Of a stretch of DNA of 64,000 bases, positions 53,745 through 62,104 are shown piece by piece. The position numbers and the translations under genes are program-made. Source of the stretch: UBA7960 sp964624065 (GTDB lineage Bacteria; Bacteroidota; Bacteroidia; Bacteroidales; UBA7960); contig CAZUWF010000009.1 of NCBI GenBank assembly GCA_964624065.1, forward strand, positions 1 through 64,000, read 5' to 3'. The notes below the pieces were generated by a model. That model searched no databases and had not been told where the DNA came from. It was given only the letters and a program-made list of their open reading frames with translations. The number at the start of each line of letters is the position of its first letter. The stretch's first letter is position 1.

Positions 53745-54206
53745 CTAAGAGCCCGAAACCTTTCCCTCCAATTTTGATATGGCAACCCGGTAAACCTCCA
53801 CGTTGTCAATGGCGGGTTTGTTGTACGAAAAGGTTTTTCTGGTATATTTCTCCATTATCAAGTTCATAACCCGCACCTTTTCATCATAGTCGTAGATAAA
53901 CTCGGCTTTTCCAAAGGCAAGTACGCTTCGGTAGTCCATTCCGTAACTACAAGCCACCGTTTCGTGCCTGAAGTATAGTTTGTGGTCCGAACTAAAAGCC
54001 ACGCAAACATTTGGGTTGGCCTTGAGCACATCAATCTTCCTCCCCACTTTGTCTGAGTGTATGTAAACGTAACCCTCTTCGTAGGCAAAGTTAAAAGGTA
54101 GCACGTAAGGCAGCCCATCAGGGTCAACCATACCAATGAAGCAGGCCTCGCAGCGATCTATTATTTCCTTAATCTCCCGCTTGTCGTGTGTAATTCTTTG
54201 TCGCAT
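53745..54206 (-). CDS. Pyridoxamine 5'-phosphate oxidase-like flavin-binding protein (NimA-like)
   Basis: 153 residues, a split beta-barrel of the PNPOx/NimA group. Family features are the N-terminal helix DKREIKEIIDRCEACFIGMVDPDGLPYVLPFNFAYEEG, HSDKVGRKIDVLKANPNVCVAFSSD and SVLAFGKAEFI. Such proteins bind FMN or heme and reduce small substrates such as nitroimidazoles; function here is unknown. Its end converges with that of the PP2C-like gene at a 16-nt distance. Confidence 0.85.
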   Translation of the reverse strand: MRQRITHDKREIKEIIDRCEACFIGMVDPDGLPYVLPFNFAYEEGYVYIHSDKVGRKIDVLKANPNVCVAFSSDHKLYFRHETVACSYGMDYRSVLAFGKAEFIYDYDEKVRVMNLIMEKYTRKTFSYNKPAIDNVEVYRVAISKLEGKVSGS

Positions 54207-54239
54207 AATTTTGATTTTTAGAGCCGCTATTTAATTGAT

Positions 54240-54247
54240 TACTTTTG
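54240..54247 (+). promoter_or_regulatory. Possible -7 promoter box upstream of the metallophosphoesterase gene
   Basis: TACTTTTG at 54240-54247 fits the consensus but lies 123 nt before the ATG at 54371. Confidence 0.3.
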
Positions 54248-54370
54248 CCCAAAATGCACTATTGCTTTTCATTGCATTTTTGGCACTTTCTTTGTTAAAT
54301 TCGCGAAACAAACTTTTCACAACAATTGTGTTTGTTTGGTGTTTCTATATGCAACACAAAGATAATTCAT

Positions 54371-55630
54371 ATGTGGTATAGACTTGCATTCATTTTGGGC
54401 ATTTTTGTTCTTTTGAACATTGTCGGGTATATTGGCATAAGGAGGTTGTTTTCAGCACCTTCTCTTTTACGATTTCGAAAAATTGTCTCACGTTCCTTTT
54501 GGCTGATCGATGTAATTTTCCTTCTCTTTTCCATCGGGTTTATCTTCTTGATTAGGGCAGGTAGCGATCCCGAATACGTACAATACCGCAGGTTTTTAGT
54601 AATATCGGGTGGCTTTGTTTTAATTCTCATCGTAAAGATGGGTTTCTTCTTTTTCGTTTTGTTGCATTATTTCAAGGTATTTCTGGCTTGGATGCTTTTC
54701 AAAGTAATTAAAATTCGATCGAAATTTTCAGATTTTCTTTCAAAGGCAAGACAAAGCCTCTTTTTGCTGAAACTTGGAGCTGCATTGGCCATTTTTCTTC
54801 TTTTGGCGGTTGTTTATGGCATAGTGTTTGGCAAGAACAACTTCAAGGTAACCCACCTTGATGTTTACATTGAAAACCTGCCCCTTGCGTTTGATGGTGT
54901 TCGGATTGCTCATTTTTCCGACACCCACCTTGGGGGCTACTGTTCTACAAAACCGGTACAAAAGGGGATAGATGTAATTTCAAACCTGCAACCCGACTTG
55001 GTTGTTTTTTCCGGCGATTTGGTAAATAACGTGGCAGAGGAGGCCGAAAAGTTTATCTCCGTGTTTCAAAAACTTAAACCGCCCCTAGGGATGTACTCGG
55101 TGCTTGGAAATCACGATATGGGAGATTACCGCCGCTGGGGAACCATTCCCGAAAAGGAGTCAAACGTCGAAAAACTAATCGAAATTAAGCAAGAAATGGG
55201 TTTTAATGTGTTGCTTAATCAGCATACATTCGTCAAACTCGGCAATGACTCAATTATGATTGCCGGTGTCGAGAACTGGGGTGAACCGCCATTCAAAAAA
55301 TACGGCGACCTTCAAAAAGCACTCGGCAAAAATGCAGGTTACCCTTTCAAACTCTTGATTTCTCACGACCCCTCGCACTGGCGCAACGAAATTGTTCCAC
55401 TTACCGACATTCAACTAACCTTTAGCGGGCACACCCACGGGTTCCAGTTTGGAATTATCACCCCATATTTTAAGTGGAGCCCTGTGCAGTGGAAATACCC
55501 CGAATGGAATGGCCTGTACCAAAAGGGAAAACAGTATATTTACGTTAATCGTGGGTTCGGATTTGTAGGTATTCCGGCTCGCATAGGAATTTCGCCCGAG
55601 ATTACAATGTTAACCCTCAGGCGGAAGTAA
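54371..55630 (+). CDS. Membrane-anchored metallophosphoesterase (YkuE/YaeI-like)
   Basis: 419 residues from ATG 54371 (an upstream TTG at 54326 is less likely). The N-terminal part (about 1-160) has about four hydrophobic helices. The calcineurin-like catalytic domain (about 175-415) shows all five motif regions in order: AHFSDTHLGGY, VFSGDLVNN, LGNHDMGDYRR, LLISHDPSHW and FSGHTHGFQFG, giving a full set of two-metal ligands. YaeI/YkuE relatives hydrolyse UDP-sugars or phospholipid-like substrates at the membrane; the exact substrate is unclear. It has no operon partner visible. Confidence 0.92.
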   Translation: MWYRLAFILGIFVLLNIVGYIGIRRLFSAPSLLRFRKIVSRSFWLIDVIFLLFSIGFIFLIRAGSDPEYVQYRRFLVISGGFVLILIVKMGFFFFVLLHYFKVFLAWMLFKVIKIRSKFSDFLSKARQSLFLLKLGAALAIFLLLAVVYGIVFGKNNFKVTHLDVYIENLPLAFDGVRIAHFSDTHLGGYCSTKPVQKGIDVISNLQPDLVVFSGDLVNNVAEEAEKFISVFQKLKPPLGMYSVLGNHDMGDYRRWGTIPEKESNVEKLIEIKQEMGFNVLLNQHTFVKLGNDSIMIAGVENWGEPPFKKYGDLQKALGKNAGYPFKLLISHDPSHWRNEIVPLTDIQLTFSGHTHGFQFGIITPYFKWSPVQWKYPEWNGLYQKGKQYIYVNRGFGFVGIPARIGISPEITMLTLRRK

Positions 55631-55673
55631 ATCATTATAACAGTAAGGGCAAACATTCTGGTTCTTTGCCCGG

Positions 55674-55706
55674 TTGCAATTTTTCGGAAAAGTTTTGATA
55701 GATTTG
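55674..55706 (+). promoter_or_regulatory. Promoter of the serine hydrolase gene
   Basis: TTG at 55674-55676 and TAGATTTG at 55699-55706 are 22 nt apart. It shows that the TTG at 55674 is promoter, not start. Confidence 0.5.
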
Positions 55707-55745
55707 TGCAATCGTTTGCAGGGCCATTTTCAAAACAAAAAAATC

Positions 55746-57284
55746 ATGAAGAAACTTTTCCGTCACTTACTTTTTTTAGCAGCAATAATTGTTTCGGGTT
55801 TCGGCCAAGCTCAACACAAGATAAATCTTGAAGAATTGGACCGATACTATTCGAAAATGGTGGCCGACTGGGACGTTCCTGGTGCCACAATAGGAGTGGT
55901 AAAGGATGGCGAGCTTGTTTTCGTGGGAAGTTACGGAGTGATGGAGGTTGGCAAGGAAAAAAAACCTGACGGCAACACCTTGTATGGAATCGCATCTATA
56001 TCCAAAGCATTTACCGCCACATTGCTGGCAATGCTCGAGCAAGAAGGAAAAATAAAGTGGAATGACAGGGTGAGGGATTACTTGCCATACTTTGAGGTTA
56101 ACGATCCCTGGGTGAGCCACAACGTAACAATTCGCGACCTGTTGTGCCACAGGATAGGGGTAGGTACCTTTAGTGGCGACGTAATTTGGTACAAGTCAGA
56201 CTTCACGGCCCAAGACATTGTAAGGCGGGCCAAGTTTTTACCGTTGGTATTTGGCTTCAGGGCGGGTTATGGCTATTCAAACATTATGTACATTGTCGCC
56301 GGTGAGGTTATTAGAGCCGTTACCGGAAAAAGCTGGAGCCAGAACGTGAAGGAGCGGATTTTTGAACCCCTGGGTATGAACCGTAGCACCACCTCGCCCA
56401 GTAAGCTTGAAAGTTTTGGTAATTACGTTACTCCACACGCCAGGGAGAACGATGCAAACATACCCATTGGCTGGGAAGATTGGGAGGAAATTGGGGCCCT
56501 TGGTGGCATAATCACAAGCGTGAACGACATTTCCAAATGGATGATTACAAACCTTAACAAGGGAGTCTATGGCTCCGACACCTTGATCTCGCGTGCCAAC
56601 ATGAACCTTATGTGGACCCCTCATGCCAACTTCGTGGTTGACCATTACAATCGCAACGAGTTCAATCAAAATTTTCGGTCCTACGGACTGGGGTGGGGGC
56701 TTGGCGACATTCACGGAAGGCTTAGAGTTGCCCACTCAGGTGCCATTGATGGCATGATTACCCAACTCGCTCTCGTACCCGACGAAAATCTTGGAGTTGT
56801 GGTGCTTACCAACGGTTTGCGTAGCCCAATTACCGCTGCCACAAACTACGCGTTAGAGCTCTTTATGGGCATAGCCCCCCGCGATTGGTCGGCGGAATTG
56901 CTCGAGAGGGCAAAAGGTCTCCAGCAGGCAGATACCCGCATCTCAGAAAGAAAGGAGAAAAGGGTGATGGGAACCAGTCCGTCACTACCATTAAAGGAAT
57001 ATGCTGGCACCTACAATTCTGATATCCACGGAAAAATAATGGTGATTTTGGATGCCAACAATCAGTTGCGATTGGAGTTCGAAAACTCCAAGTATCTTTC
57101 GGCCACTCTCAAGCACTGGCACTACGATGTTTGGGAAATTATTTGGGACAACAAGCATGCCTGGTTTAGTTTCGGAACAATTAAGTTCAACCATAACAAC
57201 AACCTGAAAGTTTTTGGAATTGACTTCGATGTTCCCAATGATGACATCTTTTTTGAAGAGCTAAAGCCCCAAAGGGTGAATTGA
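55746..57284 (+). CDS. Secreted serine hydrolase, beta-lactamase/class C PBP family
   Basis: 512 residues from ATG 55746. A signal peptide (about 5-22, ending GQAQ) leads to a serine beta-lactamase-like domain (about 30-400): SxxK in GIASISKAFTATLLAM, YxN in YGYSNIMYIVAGEV and the HxG motif in AHSGAIDG, which together form the active site. A C-terminal DUF3471-like beta domain (about 410-512, YAGTYNSDIHGKI) follows. Such enzymes are esterases, D-aminopeptidases or low-molecular-weight PBPs rather than antibiotic-resistance enzymes; the true substrate is unknown. It is monocistronic. Confidence 0.92.
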   Translation: MKKLFRHLLFLAAIIVSGFGQAQHKINLEELDRYYSKMVADWDVPGATIGVVKDGELVFVGSYGVMEVGKEKKPDGNTLYGIASISKAFTATLLAMLEQEGKIKWNDRVRDYLPYFEVNDPWVSHNVTIRDLLCHRIGVGTFSGDVIWYKSDFTAQDIVRRAKFLPLVFGFRAGYGYSNIMYIVAGEVIRAVTGKSWSQNVKERIFEPLGMNRSTTSPSKLESFGNYVTPHARENDANIPIGWEDWEEIGALGGIITSVNDISKWMITNLNKGVYGSDTLISRANMNLMWTPHANFVVDHYNRNEFNQNFRSYGLGWGLGDIHGRLRVAHSGAIDGMITQLALVPDENLGVVVLTNGLRSPITAATNYALELFMGIAPRDWSAELLERAKGLQQADTRISERKEKRVMGTSPSLPLKEYAGTYNSDIHGKIMVILDANNQLRLEFENSKYLSATLKHWHYDVWEIIWDNKHAWFSFGTIKFNHNNNLKVFGIDFDVPNDDIFFEELKPQRVN

Positions 57285-57601
57285 GCCGAGATTGTGAAGG
57301 TGTATTAATCGGATTTGAAGGGGGAGCGTTTGTAGGTTGGAAATATTGGAGGATTGCACTAAACCCAAACGGAGCAATTAATGATGTTCTACCTATTCTC
57401 GGCAGGTTAGTGCAAATGGATCCAAGGTTTTATAGAATATTGGATTTCAATTTCCAAATGGCTTAACTGCCCATATATCTGAATTCAAAATAAACCAATA
57501 ACTCCCAAACCAACCAACAGCCTAACAAATATTACCCGCTCGACTTTACAAACCTTACAAACTTTTCAACTTTTTAACAAAATCAATTTCAATTCATTTG
57601 T

Positions 57602-57609
57602 TACATTTG
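57602..57609 (+). promoter_or_regulatory. -7 promoter box of the TonB-domain gene
   Basis: TACATTTG matches the consensus. The start codon at 57663 is about 54 nt downstream. A -33 element is unclear. Confidence 0.45.
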
Positions 57610-57662
57610 CAGCCTTAAGAAAGTGGATTTCACCTTAGGCCTTACCAAATGTAATCATTGCA

Positions 57663-58352
57663 ATGATGAAAAAAAGACTTCAAGTTACTGTTTTGATATT
57701 GTTGGCTGCATTTTTCACCTCAAAGGCAAGCCCGTTTGCTTACCAAGCCCTTTCAGGAAACCATAAATTCCTGACCGAACAACCCGACACAAACATTTAC
57801 ACCATTACCGAAATCCCGGCAATGTTTCCGGGGGGAGATGGGGCTCGGATTCAGTACCTTTTTAGAAATCTTGTGTATCCCGAAATTTCTCAAGAACAAG
57901 GAATTCAAGGAACTGTTTTCGTTTCGTTTGTGGTGGAGGTTGACGGTAGCATAACTAATGTTGGCATTATCAGGGGATTAAGCCCCGAAATTGATCAGGA
58001 AGTAATAAGATTGGCAAGCGAAATGCCAAGGTGGGCTCCCGGAAGGATTGGCGGGAAGCCCGTCAGGACAATTTTTAGGATGCCTGTCAAATTCGCACTT
58101 TTGGGAGAGGATGACTACGTAAGGATCAAGGAAATAGAAAAGGTTCAGGATGAAAGACCATTTGACATTACACGCGATGCAGTGGTCTTCGTAAACGGAA
58201 AAAAACAAACCTTCAACCTGCTTCAGCTTGATAATAAGATTAAGGCCTCCCAAATTGAATCAATAGATTATTACTTGGACGGTAAAGGGGTCGAAAACTT
58301 TGGTTATCCAAACGTGGTTTCTATAAAAACCAAGAAGGGTTGGAAACCATAA
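57663..58352 (+). CDS. TonB C-terminal domain protein with a plug-like tail
   Basis: 229 residues; ATG codons at 57663 and 57666 are both possible. After a signal peptide (about 5-24) comes a TonB/TolA C-terminal domain (about 55-145: PAMFPGGDGARIQYLFRNLVYP, QGIQGTVFVSFVVEVDGSI). The final 70 residues (FDITRDAVVFVNGKKQTFNL then SIDYYLDGKGVENFGYPNVVSIKTKKG) resemble the N-terminal part of SusC/TonB-receptor plugs. There is no membrane helix beyond the signal peptide, so it is not a standard inner-membrane TonB and may be a periplasmic adaptor. Its function is unclear. Confidence 0.8.
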   Translation: MMKKRLQVTVLILLAAFFTSKASPFAYQALSGNHKFLTEQPDTNIYTITEIPAMFPGGDGARIQYLFRNLVYPEISQEQGIQGTVFVSFVVEVDGSITNVGIIRGLSPEIDQEVIRLASEMPRWAPGRIGGKPVRTIFRMPVKFALLGEDDYVRIKEIEKVQDERPFDITRDAVVFVNGKKQTFNLLQLDNKIKASQIESIDYYLDGKGVENFGYPNVVSIKTKKGWKP

Positions 58353-58745
58353 TTCATTGTTGAAGTTTAACCTCCTTTTCAGTGTCAGGCTGAAATTATC
58401 AGTCAGAGATGTTTCGTTTTTACGAATTGCAATCCTTGACATAACCAAGCGCCGGTAGGCTATAACCGCGTGCTGTCAAAACCCATGTTTTTGCAGGTCA
58501 AGGGATATTAATTCCCAGACCTACTCCCTTGCCGAGTATTTGTAACCCGCAATCATTCCTTCTATTCGTTATATCGCTTTGACAAGTTCGGGATTGACCG
58601 CATAACACAGATGCCGCTAACCCTCAAAACCCTTTTAAGCAACAAAAACGCCTTAGACCTAATTCTAAGCTTAATTACCAGTAAACCCAAAAGGCCATTT
58701 AGGCTCCCCATCAACTTTTCGCATACAACATTAAACTTTTTTTAC
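58353..58745. other. Gene-free stretch before the thrS promoter
   Basis: The gap to thrS (58353-58781) is 429 nt; this entry covers the part before the -7 box. The frame of thrS is open from 58611, but the promoter box at 58746 lies inside that part, so it is not translated. I see no T-box or hairpin leader of note. Confidence 0.35.
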
Positions 58746-58753
58746 TACCTTTG
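58746..58753 (+). promoter_or_regulatory. -7 promoter box of the thrS-infC-rpmI-rplT operon
   Basis: TACCTTTG lies 28 nt before ATG 58782 and downstream of the first in-frame start at 58611, so it fixes the true thrS start. No clear -33 element. Confidence 0.6.
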
Positions 58754-58781
58754 CACGCTCAAAATTAGCAGTTGCCCCTTA

Positions 58782-60719
58782 ATGATAAAAATAACATTAC
58801 CAGATAATTCGGTAAGAGAATACAGCCCTGGCGTTACCGGCCTTGATGTTGCAAAAAGCATTAGCGAGGGGTTGGCTCGCAGGGTACTTGCAATAACTGT
58901 CAATGGTGAGGTTATTGACCTACTGCACCCAATTACCACCGACAGTTCGATAAAACTTCACACCTGGGACGACAAAGAAGGCAAGGCTACAATGTGGCAC
59001 TCGTCGGCACACGTTATGGCAGCCGCCATTGAAGCCCTTTTCCCAGGCACTAAATTCGGTATTGGCCCCGACATCGAAAACGGATTTTACTACGATATTG
59101 ACCTCGGAGAGCATTCCCTGTCGAGCAACGATTTCGAAAAAATCGAAGAGAAGATGCGCGAAATTGTCCGCCACAAACAAGTGTTCATCCGAAGGGAAGT
59201 ATCCAAGGAAGAAGCCCTTGCTGCCTTTACCGAAAAAGGCGATGAATACAAGGTTGACCTTATTGGCGACCTTGAGGATGGAACGATTTCTTTTTACGAA
59301 ACCGGCAACTTTACCGACCTGTGCCGTGGCCCTCACTTGCCCGACACCTCAGCCATCAAGGCGGTGAAGGTTTTGAGTTTGGCTGGCGCCTACTGGCGTG
59401 GCGACGAGAGCCGCAAACAACTTACGAGGGTTTACGGCATAAGCTTTCCCAAGCAAAAAGACCTCGACGATTACCTGGCTATGCTTGAAGAAGCCAAGAA
59501 ACGTGACCACCGCAAGATTGGCAAGGAACTGGAGCTTTTTGCATTCTCGCAAAACGTGGGTCAGGGACTTCCTCTTTGGTTGCCCAAGGGAGCCGAGTTG
59601 CGCGAAAATCTTGAAAGATTCCTGAAGAAGGTGCAAAGGAAAGCCGGATACCTACCCGTAATAAGCCCTCACATTGGCAGTAAGAGCCTCTACGTTTGCA
59701 GCGGGCACTACGATAAGTATGGCAAAGATTCATTCCAGCCCATAAAGACTCCCGCCCAAGGTGAGGAATTTATGCTAAAGCCTATGAATTGCCCGCACCA
59801 CTGCGAAATTTTCAAAACCAAGCAATATTCATACAAAGACCTTCCGGTAAGGCTTGCGGAGTTCGGAACGGTATATCGCTACGAACAAAGTGGCGAGCTT
59901 CACGGGCTCACAAGGGTAAGGGGCTTTACCCAAGACGATGCCCACATCTTCTGCCGCCCCGATCAAGTGAAGGAAGAGTTCATCAAGGTGATTGACATCG
60001 TGCTCCACATTTTCAAGGCACTAGACTTCAAAGAATTTAGTGCCCAAATTTCGCTACGCGATCCCAACAACAAAGAAAAATATATGGGCAGCGACGAAAA
60101 CTGGCAGAAAGCCGAACAAGCAATCATGGAGGCAACCAGCGAAAAGGGGTTGGAGGCAACCATCGAACTTGGCGAAGCGGCATTTTACGGGCCCAAGCTC
60201 GACTTTATGGTAAAGGATGCTCTAGGTCGAAAGTGGCAATTGGGAACCATACAAGTTGACTACAACCTCCCCGAAAGATTCGATCTTGAGTATGTAGGTA
60301 GCGACAACCAAAAACACCGCCCCGTAATGATACACAGGGCCCCGTTTGGCTCGATGGAAAGATTCGTGGCTGTACTTATCGAACACTGTGCCGGCAAATT
60401 CCCTTTGTGGCTCTCGCCCGACCAGGTCATAATACTGCCCATCAGCGATAAATATCAAGGATATGCGAAAAAAATTCTATCTTTGCTGGATTTTTCAGAG
60501 ATAAGGGCACAAATCGACGAACGGAGCGAAAAAACAGGGAAGAAAATAAGGGATGCCGAGTTGAAGAAAATCCCTTACATGCTTGTGGTTGGCCAACAGG
60601 AAGAACAGTCAAATACGGTATCGGTTAGAAAGCACGGACAAGGCGACCTGGGTTCCTTGGCGGTCGAAGATTTTGTTAGGCTGGTAAAAAAAGACATTGA
60701 AAATTCAATTGAACTATAG
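58782..60719 (+). CDS. thrS: Threonine-tRNA ligase
   Basis: 645 residues from ATG 58782, fixed by the promoter. Domains in order are TGS (about 1-60, MIKITLPDNSVREYSPG), the editing domain with HSSAHVMAAAIEALFPG (about 70-220), the class II catalytic core with zinc-binding MNCPHHCEIF, FGTVYRYEQSGELHGLTRVRGFTQDDAHIFC and the C-terminal anticodon-binding domain (about 540-645, QVIILPISDKYQGYAKKIL). It charges tRNA-Thr and clears mis-charged Ser. It is the first gene of the classical thrS-infC-rpmI-rplT operon. Confidence 0.98.
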   Translation: MIKITLPDNSVREYSPGVTGLDVAKSISEGLARRVLAITVNGEVIDLLHPITTDSSIKLHTWDDKEGKATMWHSSAHVMAAAIEALFPGTKFGIGPDIENGFYYDIDLGEHSLSSNDFEKIEEKMREIVRHKQVFIRREVSKEEALAAFTEKGDEYKVDLIGDLEDGTISFYETGNFTDLCRGPHLPDTSAIKAVKVLSLAGAYWRGDESRKQLTRVYGISFPKQKDLDDYLAMLEEAKKRDHRKIGKELELFAFSQNVGQGLPLWLPKGAELRENLERFLKKVQRKAGYLPVISPHIGSKSLYVCSGHYDKYGKDSFQPIKTPAQGEEFMLKPMNCPHHCEIFKTKQYSYKDLPVRLAEFGTVYRYEQSGELHGLTRVRGFTQDDAHIFCRPDQVKEEFIKVIDIVLHIFKALDFKEFSAQISLRDPNNKEKYMGSDENWQKAEQAIMEATSEKGLEATIELGEAAFYGPKLDFMVKDALGRKWQLGTIQVDYNLPERFDLEYVGSDNQKHRPVMIHRAPFGSMERFVAVLIEHCAGKFPLWLSPDQVIILPISDKYQGYAKKILSLLDFSEIRAQIDERSEKTGKKIRDAELKKIPYMLVVGQQEEQSNTVSVRKHGQGDLGSLAVEDFVRLVKKDIENSIEL

Positions 60720-60771
60720 ATAATCAAAGGTAAATGGCCTAAACCGGCGTTTACCACAAGTTTAACCAAAC

Positions 60772-60778
60772 AAGGAGG
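60772..60778 (+). promoter_or_regulatory. Strong Shine-Dalgarno sequence that decides the infC start
   Basis: AAGGAGG (60772-60778) ends 8 nt before the in-frame codon ATA at 60787 and 29 nt before the first ATG at 60808. In a genome with few Shine-Dalgarno sites, this strongly supports initiation at ATA. Confidence 0.7.
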
Positions 60779-60786
60779 ATCGAAAC

Positions 60787-61356
60787 ATAGCAACACCATT
60801 CAGACCCATGAGGCCTCGCGGAAGGTACGTGAAACCAGAGGATCCGCACTTCATAAACGAAAAAATAAAGGCACCCGTAGTAAGGGTTGTTGGAGAAAAT
60901 GTTCAGGCCAGCATAGTACCCATTAAGGAAGCGCTCGCCCAGGCCGAACAATTGGGTCTCGACCTGGTCGAAATTGTGCCCACAGCCAATCCTCCGGTGT
61001 GCAAGATCATTGACTACAAAAAATTCCTTTACGAACAAAAGAAAAAGCAGAAAGAAATAAAGGCAAACGCCGCGAAAATAGTATTGAAGGAAATAAGGTT
61101 GGGTCCCAATACCGATGACCATGATTTTAACTTCAAGATCAAGCATGCCGTCAAGTTTCTCGAGGAGGGGGCAAAGTTAAAGGTCTTCGTGTTTTTTAAG
61201 GGTCGATCCATTGTTTACAAGGAGCAGGGTGAGGTTATCTTGCTCAGGTTTGCCCAGGAACTCGAAGAGGTAGGAAAGGTAGATCAACTTCCAAAACTTG
61301 AAGGAAAAAGGATGATAATGTTTTTGTCTCCCAAAAAAGGTTCAAAGAAAAATTAA
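60787..61356 (+). CDS. infC: Translation initiation factor IF-3, probable ATA start
   Basis: 189 residues if started at ATA 60787 (182 from ATG 60808). IF-3 binds the 30S subunit, prevents 50S joining and discriminates against non-AUG starts. N-domain NEKIKAPVVRVVGENVQ and the linker helix lead to the C-domain KEIRLGPNTDDHDFNFKIKHAVKFLEEG. The added N-terminus would read MATPFRP before MRPRGRYVK. In E. coli, infC uses AUU and IF-3 represses its own translation this way; the Shine-Dalgarno position suggests the same principle here. Start choice is an inference from sequence. It lies in thrS-infC-rpmI-rplT. Confidence 0.93.
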   Translation: MATPFRPMRPRGRYVKPEDPHFINEKIKAPVVRVVGENVQASIVPIKEALAQAEQLGLDLVEIVPTANPPVCKIIDYKKFLYEQKKKQKEIKANAAKIVLKEIRLGPNTDDHDFNFKIKHAVKFLEEGAKLKVFVFFKGRSIVYKEQGEVILLRFAQELEEVGKVDQLPKLEGKRMIMFLSPKKGSKKN

Positions 61357-61392
61357 TGCTCAAAAGATAATAAACCCAAAATTTGATTTGTA

Positions 61393-61587
61393 ATGCCGAA
61401 AATGAAATCAAAATCCGGTGCAAAAAAACGGTTTTCTCTCACCGCTACCGGACGTGTTAAGCGCAAGCACGCTTACAAGAGCCACATCTTGACCAAGAAA
61501 AGCAAGAAGAGAAAAAGAAACCTTACCAAGGTTACATTGGTAAACCCAGCCGATGAAAAGAACATCAAGGCAATGCTTAGCCTTTAA
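61393..61587 (+). CDS. rpmI: 50S ribosomal protein L35
   Basis: 64 residues, strongly basic, matching L35 throughout: PKMKSKSGAKKRFSLTATG, KRKHAYKSHILTKKSKKRKR and the C-terminal DEKNIKAMLSL. It starts 36 nt after infC. rplT follows by 84 nt. Confidence 0.97.
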   Translation: MPKMKSKSGAKKRFSLTATGRVKRKHAYKSHILTKKSKKRKRNLTKVTLVNPADEKNIKAMLSL

Positions 61588-61671
61588 AAATTTTTATTAT
61601 TAACCTTTGTATTAGCAAAACAAGACCTTCCCACGTGAGGTAGGCGCTAAACAAACTAAAAACAAACGATT

Positions 61672-62016
61672 ATGCCAAGATCAGTAAACAAAGTTGCTTC
61701 GAGAGCCAAACGCAAGAAGCTTCTAAAACTAACCAAAGGGTACTTTGGTGCCAGGAAAAACGTCCTTACAGCGGCCAAGAATACTTGGGAAAAAGGACAA
61801 ACTTATGCCTATAGAGATAGGCGTGCCAAGAAAAGGGAATTCCGCAAGTTGTGGATTCAACGCATTAATGCAGGGGTAAGGCAATACGGGCTTAGCTACT
61901 CCAAATTCATTGGTATGATAAATCAGAAAGACATACAGATAAACCGGAAAGTGTTGGCCGATCTGGCAATGAACAACCCCGAGGCTTTCAAGGCCATTGT
62001 TAATTCTGTTCAATAG
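61672..62016 (+). CDS. rplT: 50S ribosomal protein L20
   Basis: 114 residues. L20 signatures PRSVNKVASRAKRKKLLKLTKGYFGARKN, RDRRAKKREFRKLWIQRIN and YSKFIGMINQKDIQINRKVLADLAM run along the protein. L20 binds 23S rRNA early in assembly, and in some bacteria it represses its own operon. In the 84-nt gap upstream an imperfect CCTTCC/GGTAGG hairpin is present, too weak to claim regulation. A terminator follows. Confidence 0.98.
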   Translation: MPRSVNKVASRAKRKKLLKLTKGYFGARKNVLTAAKNTWEKGQTYAYRDRRAKKREFRKLWIQRINAGVRQYGLSYSKFIGMINQKDIQINRKVLADLAMNNPEAFKAIVNSVQ

Positions 62017-62035
62017 ATTAAAAATTTTGAGCATT

Positions 62036-62068
62036 AAAAAAAAGGAGCCTCCAGGCTCCTTTTTTTTT
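62036..62068 (+). terminator. Rho-independent terminator of the thrS-infC-rpmI-rplT operon
   Basis: AGGAGCCT pairs with AGGCTCCT around a 2-nt spacer, with A-run before and nine T after. Being A/T-flanked on both sides it may also stop the convergent Nudix gene. Confidence 0.85.
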
Positions 62069-62104
62069 GTTATAATTATTTTTGCCAGGACCTCAAAAAA
62101 TTTT

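Noticed and set aside
56277..56735. 152-codon minus-strand frame inside the serine hydrolase
   Set aside because: Antisense of the YSN/HxG region; not a separate gene.
61588..61671. L20-type autoregulatory leader before rplT
   Set aside because: The hairpin (CCTTCC with GGTAGG) is short and has a mismatch; no 23S-like L20 site could be recognised by eye.
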